This document shows, one piece after another, positions 16,118-24,372 of a stretch of DNA of 64,000 bases; the first letter of the stretch is position 1, and each line of letters opens with the position of its first letter. The stretch lies in the NCBI GenBank assembly GCA_963697805.1, contig CAVOPB010000001.1, forward strand, positions 673,191-737,190, read 5' to 3'. Below the pieces are notes generated by a model, which saw only the letters and a list, made by a program, of their open reading frames with translations, ran no database searches and was not told the DNA's origin. The stretch is from VRUE01 sp963697805. GTDB lineage: Bacteria; Actinomycetota; Thermoleophilia; Solirubrobacterales; 70-9. The translations under genes and the position numbers were made by a program.

Positions 16118-18889
16118 ATGGATTCGGCGCAGGCGGGGCCTGATGGATCCGCCGTGAACGGTCCCGCGCCTTTCGACCCCAGCGAGCGGATCGACCTTCT
16201 CGCTCGCGACCTGCGGACCTCGCTCGACGGCCTCACCGGTCGAGAGGCCGAACGCCGCCTGGTCGTATACGGCCCCAATCGGCTCGAACGCCGCCGAGGC
16301 AGAGCCTGGCCGCGGGAGCTGGCACGGCAGTTCACCCACCCGCTGGCGCTGCTGCTCTGGGGGGCGGCGGCCCTGGCGGCGATCGCCGGGATCACTCCGG
16401 TGGCGATCGCCGTCGTCGTCGTCATCGTCCTCAATGCCGGATTCGCCTTCGTCCAGGAGCTACAGGCCGAGCGCGCGGTCGAGGCGCTGCAGAGCTACCT
16501 GCCGCACACGGCGAAGGTGGTCCGCGACGGCCGGCCCACCGAGATCGACGCCGGACTGATCGTTCCCGGCGACCTGCTCCTGATCGAAGAGGGGGATCGG
16601 ATCTCGGCCGACGCCCACCTGGTCGAGGGGGCGATCGATGCCGACCTCTCGACCTTGACCGGCGAGTCGGTTCCCGTTGCGCGATCCGCCGACGCCGGTG
16701 GCACCGCGACACCGCTCCTGGCGGCGCGGGAGCTCGTCTTCAGCGGGACGAGCTGCACCGGTGGCGAGGCGCGGTCCCTGGTCTTTGCGACCGGGATGGC
16801 CACTGAGCTGGGCCGCATCGCGGCCCTGTCGCAGCGGGTCGAGAGGGAGGAGAGCCCGCTTGAACGACAAGTGAGGAGAGTCGCCTGGCTGATCGCGGCG
16901 ATCGCGGTCCTGATGGGCCTGGCCTTCATCCCGCTCGCCACCCTCGTCGCGGGGCTCTCCGTCTCTGACTCGATCGTGTTCGCGATCGGCCTGATCGTCG
17001 GCAACGTGCCCGAGGGGCTGCTGCCGGTGATCACACTCGCCCTCGCCGTGGGAGTCAGGGGCCTGGTGCGGCGGGGAGCGGTGGTCAAGCGACTCAGCGC
17101 CGTCGAGACCCTGGGCTCGACCGACGTCGTCTGCACCGACAAGACCGGCACCCTGACCGAGAACCGGATGCGGGTGACCCGGCTTTGGGCCGCGGGCGAG
17201 GAGTTCGATCTCGAGCACGGACACCCCCCTTCCCCCCGGGACGCTCCCTTCCTGGGAGAGCTCGCGGCCGCGATGGCAATTTGCAACAACGCCCACCTCG
17301 ACGACAGCGGCGAGGTGGTCGGGGACCCGACCGAGGCGGCGATGCTCGCGACCGCCCGCTCGCTCGGCGTCGACGTGCGCGCACTGCCCGGACGCCTCGC
17401 CGAGTTCCGCTTCGACCCGGTCCTGAAGCGGATGACCACCGTCAATGACGACCACGGCCGGCTCTGGGTGAGCGTCAAGGGAGCGCCCGAGGCGATCCTC
17501 GACGCCTGCACGCATGTTGTCTCGCCGGGCGGCACCGCGCTGATGGATTCCGAGCAGATCGCCGAGGTCGACGCTGCGGTGGGAGCCTATGCCGACGCCG
17601 GACTGCGCGTGCTTGCGGTCGCCAGGCGCTCGACCGAGACGACTCCGACGATGCGGGAGGACGCGGAGCGAGACCTGACCCTGCTTGGGCTGGTCGCGAT
17701 GCTCGACCCGCCGCGGCCGGAGGTCGCCGAGGCCGTCGCTCGCTGCCACGAGGCCGGAATCCGGGTCATCGTCATCACCGGGGACCACCCGCGGACCGCC
17801 GTCGCGGTCGCCCAGCGGATCGGGATCGCCCGCGGGACCCCACACGTGATCACCGAGGCCGAGCTCGAGGCGATGAGCGAGGAGGAGCTCGACGCGGCGC
17901 TGAGAGAGGGGAACGAGCTGGTCTTCGCCCGCAGTACCCCGGAGGCCAAGCTTCGAATCGCGGATGCCCTCCGCGCCGAGGAACACGTGGTCGCGATGAC
18001 CGGCGACGGAGTCAACGATGCGCCGGCGCTGCGCAGCGCCGACATCGGCGTCGCGATGGGCCGCTCGGGAACCGACGTCGCCCGCGAGGCATCGACGATG
18101 GTCCTCACCGACGACAACTTCGCCACGATCGTCGCCGCGGTGGAGGCAGGGCGGCGGATCTACGACAACATCCGCAAGTTCATCTTCTACATCTTCGCCC
18201 ACGCCACCCCGGAGGTGACCCCCTTCATAGTGTTCGCTGTCGGGGGCGGCTCGATCCCGCTGCCGCTGACCGTGATGCAGCTGCTCGCGTTCGACGTCGG
18301 CACCGAGACGCTGCCCGCGCTCGCACTCGGGCAGGAGGCGGCCGAGCCGGGCATCATGCGGCGGCGGCCGCGGCGGCGCTCGGAATCGATCATCCAGCGC
18401 TCGATGCTGGTCCGTGCCTGGCTCTTCCTCGGAGTGATCGCCGCGGCCCTCTCGATGGCGGCCTTCTTCTACGTGCTGCTGCGCTCAGGCTGGAGCCCCG
18501 GGGACCCCACCGGCGAAGGTTCGCCGCTCCACCACGGCTATCAGCAGGCGACGACGATGACCTTCTTCAGCATGCTCGCCTGTCAGATCGGCACCGCGTT
18601 CGCGGCGCGGACCGAGCGCGCCTCGTTGCGCTCTGTGGGCGTCTTCAGCAACCGCCTGCTGCTCTGGGGGATCGCCTTCGAGCTGGCGCTGGCGGCGATC
18701 CTGATCTACGTTCCCCTCTTCCAGGGGCTGTTCGGGACCGCCGCCCTGCCCGCGACCGACCTCCTGGTGGTCGTGCCATTTCCCTTCGTCGTCTGGGGGT
18801 CGGACGAGCTGCGGCGGTGGTGGCTCAGGCGTACCGAGAAGCGACCCGGTTCTCGACCGCACCGCGGAGTGTCCGACCAACGCTCGTGA
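16118..18889 (+). CDS. P2-type cation-transporting ATPase
   Basis: 923 residues, integral membrane pump. Present in order: N-terminal cation-ATPase domain, actuator TGES (LTGESVPVA), M4 ion motif NVPEGLL, phosphorylation site D341 (CTDKTGTLTENRM), nucleotide domain (KGAPEAIL), hinge TGDGVNDAPAL, and C-terminal helices. PEGLL in M4 is closer to Na/K-type (P2C) pumps than to the PEGLP of calcium pumps, so the ion is uncertain. CtpF, a related pump, belongs to the M. tuberculosis DosR regulon. Its end overlaps the convergent carbamate-kinase-like gene by 65 bases. Confidence 0.92.
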   Translation: MDSAQAGPDGSAVNGPAPFDPSERIDLLARDLRTSLDGLTGREAERRLVVYGPNRLERRRGRAWPRELARQFTHPLALLLWGAAALAAIAGITPVAIAVVVVIVLNAGFAFVQELQAERAVEALQSYLPHTAKVVRDGRPTEIDAGLIVPGDLLLIEEGDRISADAHLVEGAIDADLSTLTGESVPVARSADAGGTATPLLAARELVFSGTSCTGGEARSLVFATGMATELGRIAALSQRVEREESPLERQVRRVAWLIAAIAVLMGLAFIPLATLVAGLSVSDSIVFAIGLIVGNVPEGLLPVITLALAVGVRGLVRRGAVVKRLSAVETLGSTDVVCTDKTGTLTENRMRVTRLWAAGEEFDLEHGHPPSPRDAPFLGELAAAMAICNNAHLDDSGEVVGDPTEAAMLATARSLGVDVRALPGRLAEFRFDPVLKRMTTVNDDHGRLWVSVKGAPEAILDACTHVVSPGGTALMDSEQIAEVDAAVGAYADAGLRVLAVARRSTETTPTMREDAERDLTLLGLVAMLDPPRPEVAEAVARCHEAGIRVIVITGDHPRTAVAVAQRIGIARGTPHVITEAELEAMSEEELDAALREGNELVFARSTPEAKLRIADALRAEEHVVAMTGDGVNDAPALRSADIGVAMGRSGTDVAREASTMVLTDDNFATIVAAVEAGRRIYDNIRKFIFYIFAHATPEVTPFIVFAVGGGSIPLPLTVMQLLAFDVGTETLPALALGQEAAEPGIMRRRPRRRSESIIQRSMLVRAWLFLGVIAAALSMAAFFYVLLRSGWSPGDPTGEGSPLHHGYQQATTMTFFSMLACQIGTAFAARTERASLRSVGVFSNRLLLWGIAFELALAAILIYVPLFQGLFGTAALPATDLLVVVPFPFVVWGSDELRRWWLRRTEKRPGSRPHRGVSDQRS

Positions 18890-19460
18890 GCGGGCCGATG
18901 GCCGCGTGCCGACCCGTCGCCTCGACGAATCGCCGCGCCGCATCCTCCTTCGACACGGTCTTCGCAGCGCCGGCGCCACAGATCAGGAGAAGTTGATCGA
19001 CGTCGAGGCGACGAGCCAGCAACGCAGCGGTCAGATCGGGGTCGACCTCCACCTCGAGCCCCCGCATCGTGCCGTCGGCGGCGATCGTCACCGGGAGGCC
19101 TCCCCCGCCGGTGCAGATGACCAGCGCGCCGGAATCGATCAGCATCCGCAAACTTCGCAGCTCGACGATCGCGTTGGGCTCAGGCTGCCCGGAGGGGTCG
19201 GCCAGGGCAGCATCCTCGCCGCTGATTACGACCTGGGTGAGGACGGTGACGACGTCCCGCTCGGGCAGCGCATTCTGCAACGCCAGCTCGAGCATGTGAC
19301 CAACCCGGGGACTGCAATCGTGGGTGATCACGACGTCGTGCTCGGCGGCGACCTCGGCCAATATCCCCGCGGCGGCATCGACGTCCTCTCGCGTGACCCC
19401 GGGATCTGCCGTCCCGGATCTCAGGAGATCGTTCTCCCCCAGTGCGATCAGGACTCTCAT
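18825..19460 (-). CDS. Short carbamate-kinase-like amino acid kinase
   Basis: 211 residues, against about 310 for ArcC carbamate kinase, which makes ATP from carbamoyl phosphate. N-terminus MRVLIALGENDLL replaces the family's ALGGNALL; the IVELRSLRMLIDSGALVICTGGGGLPV and DLTAALLARRLDVDQLLLI stretches fit the family well, but the central subdomain that covers the active site is missing. It could be a reduced kinase or a sensor. ATG 19460 fits a leaderless start behind GACCCT (19472-19467). Divergent from the response regulator at 19572. Confidence 0.75.
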   Translation of the reverse strand: MRVLIALGENDLLRSGTADPGVTREDVDAAAGILAEVAAEHDVVITHDCSPRVGHMLELALQNALPERDVVTVLTQVVISGEDAALADPSGQPEPNAIVELRSLRMLIDSGALVICTGGGGLPVTIAADGTMRGLEVEVDPDLTAALLARRLDVDQLLLICGAGAAKTVSKEDAARRFVEATGRHAAIGPLTSVGRTLRGAVENRVASRYA

Positions 19461-19466
19461 GCCGAC

Positions 19467-19507
19467 AGGGTCGCGAACTTCGGCCGGTCCTCCATCGGTC
19501 CAAAGCC
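19467..19507 (-). promoter_or_regulatory. Island promoter of the carbamate-kinase-like gene
   Basis: On the minus strand GGCTTTGGACCGATGGA (19507-19491), a weaker copy of the shared motif (both outer halves recognisable), then 18 bases, then GACCCT (19472-19467), six bases before the ATG. The geometry matches the other island promoters. Confidence 0.4.
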
Positions 19508-19525
19508 ACATCCGGCCATGCGGCA

Positions 19526-19566
19526 TCCCACACCCGGATGCGTGGCAGACTGCTGACGAGGCGACT
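19526..19566 (+). promoter_or_regulatory. Island promoter of the second response regulator
   Basis: TCCCACACCCGGATGCG (19526-19542) keeps the right half of the motif; 18 bases later is GCGACT (19561-19566), five bases before the ATG at 19572. The weak -10 lowers confidence, but the spacing is the same as at the other sites. A regulator with its own box would be autoregulated. Confidence 0.45.
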
Positions 19567-19571
19567 CGACC

Positions 19572-20219
19572 ATGAAAGGCAAGCAGGAGATAGGCGTTGT
19601 CCTGGCCGACGACCACAACGTGATCCGGGCGGGCCTTCGGAACCTGCTCGAAGGAGAGTTTGGTCTGAGGGTCCTCGGCGAGGCCTCGGACACGGGATCG
19701 GCGGTCCGGCTGGTCAGGGATCGGAAGCCCGACGTGCTCGTTCTCGACCTGCAGATGCCTGGCGCCGACCCCGCAAGCGACATCGAGGGCCTGCGGGAGA
19801 GCGCTCCCGGGACGGCGATAGTCGTGCTGACCATGCAGAACGATGCCCGCAGGGCCCGTGAGCTGCTGCGGGCGGGGGCAGCGGGCTACGTTCTCAAGCA
19901 GGCCGCCGAGCGCAACCTGATCGAGGCGATCCGGATCGCAGCCGGCGGCGGCTCCTACATCGACCCCGAGCTGGGTGGCGCCCTCGCCAGGCTCGAGGTC
20001 GACCCACTCGAGGGGCTGGGCGACCGTGAGCTCGAGCTGTTGCGGCTGCTCGCGCTCGGTCACACCAACCGTGAGATCGGCGAGCGCCTCTTCCTCAGTG
20101 TGCGGGCGATCGAGGTCAACCGGGCCAAGCTCCTGCAGAAGCTCGAAATCGAGTCCCGCCCCGAGCTGGTTCGGTTCGCGATCGCCCATGGGGTGATCGA
20201 AGCCGAAGGCTCGACCTAG
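19572..20219 (+). CDS. NarL/FixJ-family response regulator, candidate partner of the adjacent kinase
   Basis: 215 residues. Receiver domain with ADDH pocket, phospho-acceptor D59 (LVLDLQMPG) and K in VLKQA; C-terminal LuxR helix-turn-helix (LGDRELELLRLLALGHTNREIGERLFLS), with the recognition helix VRAIEVNRAKLLQKL departing from the usual RTVKNH/RTVETH form. It meets the histidine kinase gene tail to tail with a 4-base overlap, so the two are likely partners though not co-transcribed. Likely leaderless. Confidence 0.93.
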   Translation: MKGKQEIGVVLADDHNVIRAGLRNLLEGEFGLRVLGEASDTGSAVRLVRDRKPDVLVLDLQMPGADPASDIEGLRESAPGTAIVVLTMQNDARRARELLRAGAAGYVLKQAAERNLIEAIRIAAGGGSYIDPELGGALARLEVDPLEGLGDRELELLRLLALGHTNREIGERLFLSVRAIEVNRAKLLQKLEIESRPELVRFAIAHGVIEAEGST

Positions 20220-21901
20220 CCGCCGAGGCTCCGGGGGATCCAGGCCGAGACCCTGGTCCCGCCTTCCGGCTCGGCTCCGATCTCGATCTCGCCGCCCAAC
20301 ATCTCGATTCGCTCGCGCATCCCGGACAGGCCGCGGCTGTTTGCGACGGCGCTCGGGTCGAACCCGCAGCCATCGTCCTCGACGGCGATACGCACCTGAT
20401 GGTCGACGAGGCGCGCCGAGACGCCGACGCTGCTCGCCGACGCGTGCTTGAGGACGTTGTTGAGGGCCTCCTGAACGAGCCGGTAGACCACCCGCTCCTC
20501 CTCGCCGCCGAGCCTTTCGGAAATGTCTATCGCCGAGTCGACTGTGAGGCCCCCGCGAGCCGAGCATTCGTCCGCCAGGGACTGCAGGGCACCGGCGAGG
20601 CCGAGGCGCTCCAACGGTGCCGGGCGCAGGTCGTTGATCAGCCGGCTCAGCTCATCGATCTGCCCCTCGAGGCGCTCGACCGTCTCCTCCGCAGCGGCCT
20701 CGATCCGGCTCGGCCGATCGTCCGCCTCAGCCTGCAGGGCGGTGGCGAGAGAGATCCGAATCGCCGCCAGGCCCTGCAGCGCATCGTCGTGAAGCTCCTG
20801 CGCCCAGCGCTGGCGCTCGCGTTCACCGATCTCGACCTGCTGCTGGAGCCGTTCGGATTCCACCGACTGCGCGGTCGCCACCGCGGTCGCGGCGCTTGTT
20901 GCGAACGCCTGCAGCAGGCGGAGATCCTCGTCGTCGAACTCCGCGCCCCCCGCTTCGCGATCGAGCGCGACCAACGCCCCGACCGCGTATCCGCGGAATA
21001 GCAGTGGGACGACCAGCGCCGTCTCGGCTCCCATTTTCTCCCTCAGACGTGCCTCCGAGGGAGGGGACCCGCGTTCGAGATGCTGGGCGACCCGCTCCTG
21101 CATCGCAGCCTGGAAGACAGGGTCCCCGGTGGGAATCGTGAGGTGCCGGACCTCGTCGCCGACCTCACCCGCCTGCGCGGCGACGATCAGGCGTCCGCCG
21201 CGGCGCAACAGGACGAGGAGCGCCCTGGCCTCGACGAGGGCGCGCGCACGCTTGACGATCAGGTCCAGGACCCGTGCGACGTCGGTCTCGCCGCCGACCG
21301 CTCGCGCGATGTCAACCGACGTTTCAGCCCGCCGCAGCGCCTGCTCGACCTTGGCCTCGCGTTCGCTCAGGGTCGTGTAGAGGCGGGCATTCTCGATCGC
21401 GATGCCCGCCCATGTCGCCAGGGTCATCGCAGCCGCCTCATCGTCCTCGTCGAACTCCTCCCCGCCCATTTTCTCGGTCATATAGAGGTTGCCGTAGGCC
21501 TCACCGCGCACGCTGATCGGCACTCCGAGAAAGGTGTGCATCGGGGGGTGGCCGGGGGGGAATCCGAAGGCGTGCGGATGCTCGTTGACGTTGCGGAGCC
21601 TCAGCGGGGCGGGCTCGCGGATCAGCTCGCCGAGCACCCCGCGGCCCCGCGGCAGGCTGCCGATCTCCCGTTTTGTCTCCTCGTCGATCCCGAGGTAGAT
21701 GAAGCGCTCGAGCTCGGTGCGCTCGCGGTCCAGCACCCCGAGCGCCGCGTATTCGGCAAGGCTCAGCTCACGCGCCGCCTCCACCACCGAGCGCAGCACC
21801 GCCTCGAGGTCGAGCTCCGACATGAGGGCGGTGCCGACGTCGGTCAGACGCCTGAAGCGCTGCGCCTGACCTTGGTTGTCCGACCGGTCCGCGTGGTCCA
21901 T
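20216..21901 (-). CDS. DosS-like GAF-GAF sensor histidine kinase
   Basis: 561 residues, no membrane segment. GAF-A (about 15-175) contains FPPGHPPMHTFLGVPI, matching the DosS/DosT segment whose His is the proximal haem ligand (H118 here); GAF-B (about 190-345) follows; then HisKA_3 with phospho-acceptor H371 (AQELHDDALQGL) and an HATPase_c domain (ALNNVLKHASA, DDGCGFDP, GLSGMRERI). By analogy to DosS it would sense redox, oxygen, NO or CO in the cytoplasm. ATG 21901 is the first good start; GACCCT lies 18 bases from the motif at 21971-21987 on this strand. Confidence 0.9.
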   Translation of the reverse strand: MDHADRSDNQGQAQRFRRLTDVGTALMSELDLEAVLRSVVEAARELSLAEYAALGVLDRERTELERFIYLGIDEETKREIGSLPRGRGVLGELIREPAPLRLRNVNEHPHAFGFPPGHPPMHTFLGVPISVRGEAYGNLYMTEKMGGEEFDEDDEAAAMTLATWAGIAIENARLYTTLSEREAKVEQALRRAETSVDIARAVGGETDVARVLDLIVKRARALVEARALLVLLRRGGRLIVAAQAGEVGDEVRHLTIPTGDPVFQAAMQERVAQHLERGSPPSEARLREKMGAETALVVPLLFRGYAVGALVALDREAGGAEFDDEDLRLLQAFATSAATAVATAQSVESERLQQQVEIGERERQRWAQELHDDALQGLAAIRISLATALQAEADDRPSRIEAAAEETVERLEGQIDELSRLINDLRPAPLERLGLAGALQSLADECSARGGLTVDSAIDISERLGGEEERVVYRLVQEALNNVLKHASASSVGVSARLVDHQVRIAVEDDGCGFDPSAVANSRGLSGMRERIEMLGGEIEIGAEPEGGTRVSAWIPRSLGG

Positions 21902-21970
21902 CCTCAGAGATCGACTCCTATTCTGGCGGGAAGCGGGAGGAATATCAGGGTCGAGCCTCGAAACCGGTGC

Positions 21971-22011
21971 GGCATTACCCGGATGGCCCGCTTCCGCACC
22001 CGGCGTAGATT
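21971..22011 (+). promoter_or_regulatory. Divergent island promoter (kinase / stress protein)
   Basis: 17-mer GGCATTACCCGGATGGC (21971-21987), the most palindromic copy (GGCAT...ATGGC), an 18-base spacer and TAGATT (22006-22011), identical to the -10 of the operon at 7448. On the other strand GACCCT (21952-21947) is also exactly 18 bases away, pointing to the histidine kinase. Confidence 0.6.
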
Positions 22012-22039
22012 CGCTGCAGAGCCATTCGAAAGAAGCACT

Positions 22040-22837
22040 GTGTACCGCAAGATCCTCGTCGGCTATCAGGAGACAGAACAGGGGCGCGACGCGCTCGCGT
22101 TGGGCCGACTGCTGGCACGTGCCACCGGAGCCGAGATGGACATCGCGACCGCCCCCGGCGAGAGCCCGAGCACGCTCGCGCGGCTCGCTCGCAGCACGGA
22201 TGCTGAACTCCTCGTACTCGGGTCGACGCATCGGGGTCCGATCGGGAAGGTCATCCCAGGGACGACCGTCGAGCGTCTCCTCGGCGAAGCTCCCTGCGCG
22301 GTTGCGATCGCCCCCCCGGGCTTCGGCAGGCCCGTCGACGGCGACCTCGGCTGGCGGCCCCTCGGCGGCGGAGACGACGAGGATCCCGGGATCCGCATGA
22401 TCGGAGTCGGTTTCGACGGCTCGCAGACCGCACTGGAGGCACTCAGGATGGCGGCCGATCTCGCCGTCCCCAACGGGGCGGCCCTGAGGGTCTACGCCGT
22501 GGCACCGAAGCCGGTGAGCGCACCAGGCCCGCTCTCTTCGGAGACCCAGGCCCAGCCGGGGAGGGCCGAGAGGCTGCGAGAGCAGTTGCACGAGGCGGTG
22601 GCGAGCCTTCCAACGGCAGCACGAGCGCTCCCGATCCTTCTCTGGGGCAATCCCGCGACCGAGCTGATCGAGGCGACCGAGAACGGCGTCGACCTCTTGG
22701 TCCTCGGCTCCCGCGGCGGCGGACCGTTCCGACGGGCGGTCTACGGGAGCGTGTCCAACCCGGTGATGCAGACGGCCCGCTGTCCTGTCTTGATTTCCCC
22801 GACCGGGGTCACGGCGCCGGCGCCGGCCTCAACCTGA
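22040..22837 (+). CDS. Tandem universal stress protein
   Basis: 265 residues from GTG 22040. Two UspA domains (about 1-100 and 115-255): the first has GSTHRGPIGKVIPGTTVERLL, the second GSRGGGPFRRAVYGSVS, both matching the ATP-binding pattern. The first domain is short, lacking part of the usual N-terminal half. Second Usp of the island; shares its promoter region with the sensor kinase. Confidence 0.9.
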   Translation: MYRKILVGYQETEQGRDALALGRLLARATGAEMDIATAPGESPSTLARLARSTDAELLVLGSTHRGPIGKVIPGTTVERLLGEAPCAVAIAPPGFGRPVDGDLGWRPLGGGDDEDPGIRMIGVGFDGSQTALEALRMAADLAVPNGAALRVYAVAPKPVSAPGPLSSETQAQPGRAERLREQLHEAVASLPTAARALPILLWGNPATELIEATENGVDLLVLGSRGGGPFRRAVYGSVSNPVMQTARCPVLISPTGVTAPAPAST

Positions 22838-22877
22838 CCGGCCTTCTGTGGCGTTGTGTTTCGGATCCCTGCAAAAA

Positions 22878-22895
22878 ACTGGCCAGCCAGCCAGT
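22878..22895. promoter_or_regulatory. Palindromic operator upstream of the P450
   Basis: ACTGGC-N6-GCCAGT, perfect 6-bp arms, 12 bases before the P450 start. A related palindrome (TGGCC-N4-GGCCA) sits before the crotonase gene at 58918-58931. Palindromes of this size are typical TetR-family operators; the regulator is not known, though a TetR gene is at 30168. Confidence 0.45.
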
Positions 22896-22907
22896 AGGAT
22901 GCGCGAG

Positions 22908-24143
22908 ATGGCTGCGAACGGAGATCTGAAGGACGCCCTCTTGATCGAGCGCGAGCACTGGGTCCACGGCCCGCCCCACGAGCTCTTCAAACGGATGCGC
23001 GAGGGGTGCCCCGTCCACTGGACGTCGCGGGTGACGGAGTTCCCAGCGGCGAAGGGCTTCTGGTCGGTGACGAGGGCTGACGACGTCCACGCCGTCAGCC
23101 GCGACTGGGAGACCTACTCCTCCGAACTGGGAGGGGTGGTGGCGATCGACGAGGTCTTCCCGATCGAGCTGGCGCGGGCGATGTTCATCGGGATGGACCC
23201 GCCCAAGCACGACCGGATCAAGGCGCTATTCCAGGCCGGGTTCACCCCGAAGCGGATCGCCGCCCATGAGGACGAGATCCGCGCGATCGTGATCAGAGTG
23301 CTCGACCGCCTCGACGGGCGGGAGACCTGCGACCTGGTCACCGATGTCGCCCAGCCGGCCGTTTCGCGAGTGATCGGCAGCTTCATGGGGATCCCCGAGG
23401 AGGACGACGCGGCCTGGGCGGAGCTGATGAACATGGCGCTGGCGGCCAGCGACCCCGACTACAGCGAGTCGATCGACAACGTCGAAGAGACGATCCAGGC
23501 CGCGATCGAGCAGGTCTTCGCCCGCTGCGGCGCGATGATCGCCGCGCGGCGCGAGAACCCGACCGACGACCTGACCAGCGTCCTCGTTCACGCCGAGATC
23601 GATGGCGAGAGGCTCGAGGAGCACGAGATCGTGATGGGGTTCTTCCTCCTCGTCGCGGCCGGCAACGACAGCACCCGGTCGACATACGCGAGCGGGATGC
23701 GGGCGCTGCTCGAGGACCGCGTGCAGATGCAGGAGGTGGTCGACGATCCGGCGCTGATCCCGGGCGTGGTCGAGGAGGCGCTGCGGATGTTCCCCGCCTT
23801 CGCCCACTTTCGCCGCACCGCGACCGAGGACACGGTGCTGAACGGGCAGGAGATCAAGCAGGGCGAGAAGGTCGTCATGTGGTACGCCTCGTCGAACCGC
23901 GACGAGACCCGCTACGAGGACCCTGAAAGCTTCGACATCCACCGCAACCCCGAGCACCAGGCGTTCGGGGCCGGCGGGCGCCACTTCTGCCTCGGCACCG
24001 CGCTGGCACGACTCGAGCTGAAGATCCTGCTCGAGGAGACGCTGGCCCGCTACCCGGACATGGAGCTAGCGGGCGAGCCCACCTTCGTCGAGTCGGCCTT
24101 CCTCAACCAGCTGAAAACGCTGCCTGTGAGGCTCTCCGCCTAG
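22908..24143 (+). CDS. Cytochrome P450
   Basis: 411 residues from ATG 22908 (ATG 22899 is also possible). Haem-ligand Cys361 in FGAGGRHFCLG, I-helix oxygen-activation motif AAGNDSTRS (the usual acidic-Thr pair is here D-S-T), and ExxR in the K helix (EEALRMF). A soluble class I bacterial P450 needing a ferredoxin and reductase, neither of which is adjacent. The GHPPKHDR-like segment (MDPPKHDR) fits CYP families acting on steroids, terpenes or fatty acids. The 3' end overlaps the convergent pseudogene by 4 bases. Confidence 0.93.
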   Translation: MAANGDLKDALLIEREHWVHGPPHELFKRMREGCPVHWTSRVTEFPAAKGFWSVTRADDVHAVSRDWETYSSELGGVVAIDEVFPIELARAMFIGMDPPKHDRIKALFQAGFTPKRIAAHEDEIRAIVIRVLDRLDGRETCDLVTDVAQPAVSRVIGSFMGIPEEDDAAWAELMNMALAASDPDYSESIDNVEETIQAAIEQVFARCGAMIAARRENPTDDLTSVLVHAEIDGERLEEHEIVMGFFLLVAAGNDSTRSTYASGMRALLEDRVQMQEVVDDPALIPGVVEEALRMFPAFAHFRRTATEDTVLNGQEIKQGEKVVMWYASSNRDETRYEDPESFDIHRNPEHQAFGAGGRHFCLGTALARLELKILLEETLARYPDMELAGEPTFVESAFLNQLKTLPVRLSA

Positions 24144-24372
24144 TCCTCGACGACGTCCATCCGGACGATCAATCCGTCCTCGAACTCGTAGCGGTGCCCG
24201 CCGCGAATTGCCGCTCCCAGTAGGCCCGCACCGCGTCACGGCCGTGGACTCGACCGCCCTCCCAGGCGTTGGGCCAGTCGACGTCGGGGTGCATTCGCGC
24301 CAGCGCGGCGTCGATGTCGCGCCGGTTGAAGGCGTCGTAGACGCCGCTCAGGATCTGGTCGAAGCCTGCCAC
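24140..24372 (-). pseudogene. Nuclear transport factor 2/SnoaL-like gene with an internal deletion
   Basis: Frame 1 gives a good SnoaL-like N-terminus (YDAFNRRDIDAALARMHPDV, then WEGGRVHGRDAVRAYWERQF). About residue 60 the match jumps to another frame that reads HRYEFEDGLIVRMDVVED and stops at 24140, the family's usual C-terminus. About 40 residues that normally lie between are missing and the frame is shifted. Translation as it stands ends early after 67 residues. It overlaps the end of the SRPBCC gene by 25 bases. Confidence 0.7.

Noticed and set aside
18825..18889. Overlap of the ATPase and carbamate-kinase-like genes as evidence that one is false
   Set aside because: Both reading frames continue with sensible family sequence to their stops; a 65-base tail-to-tail overlap is acceptable in this compact genome.
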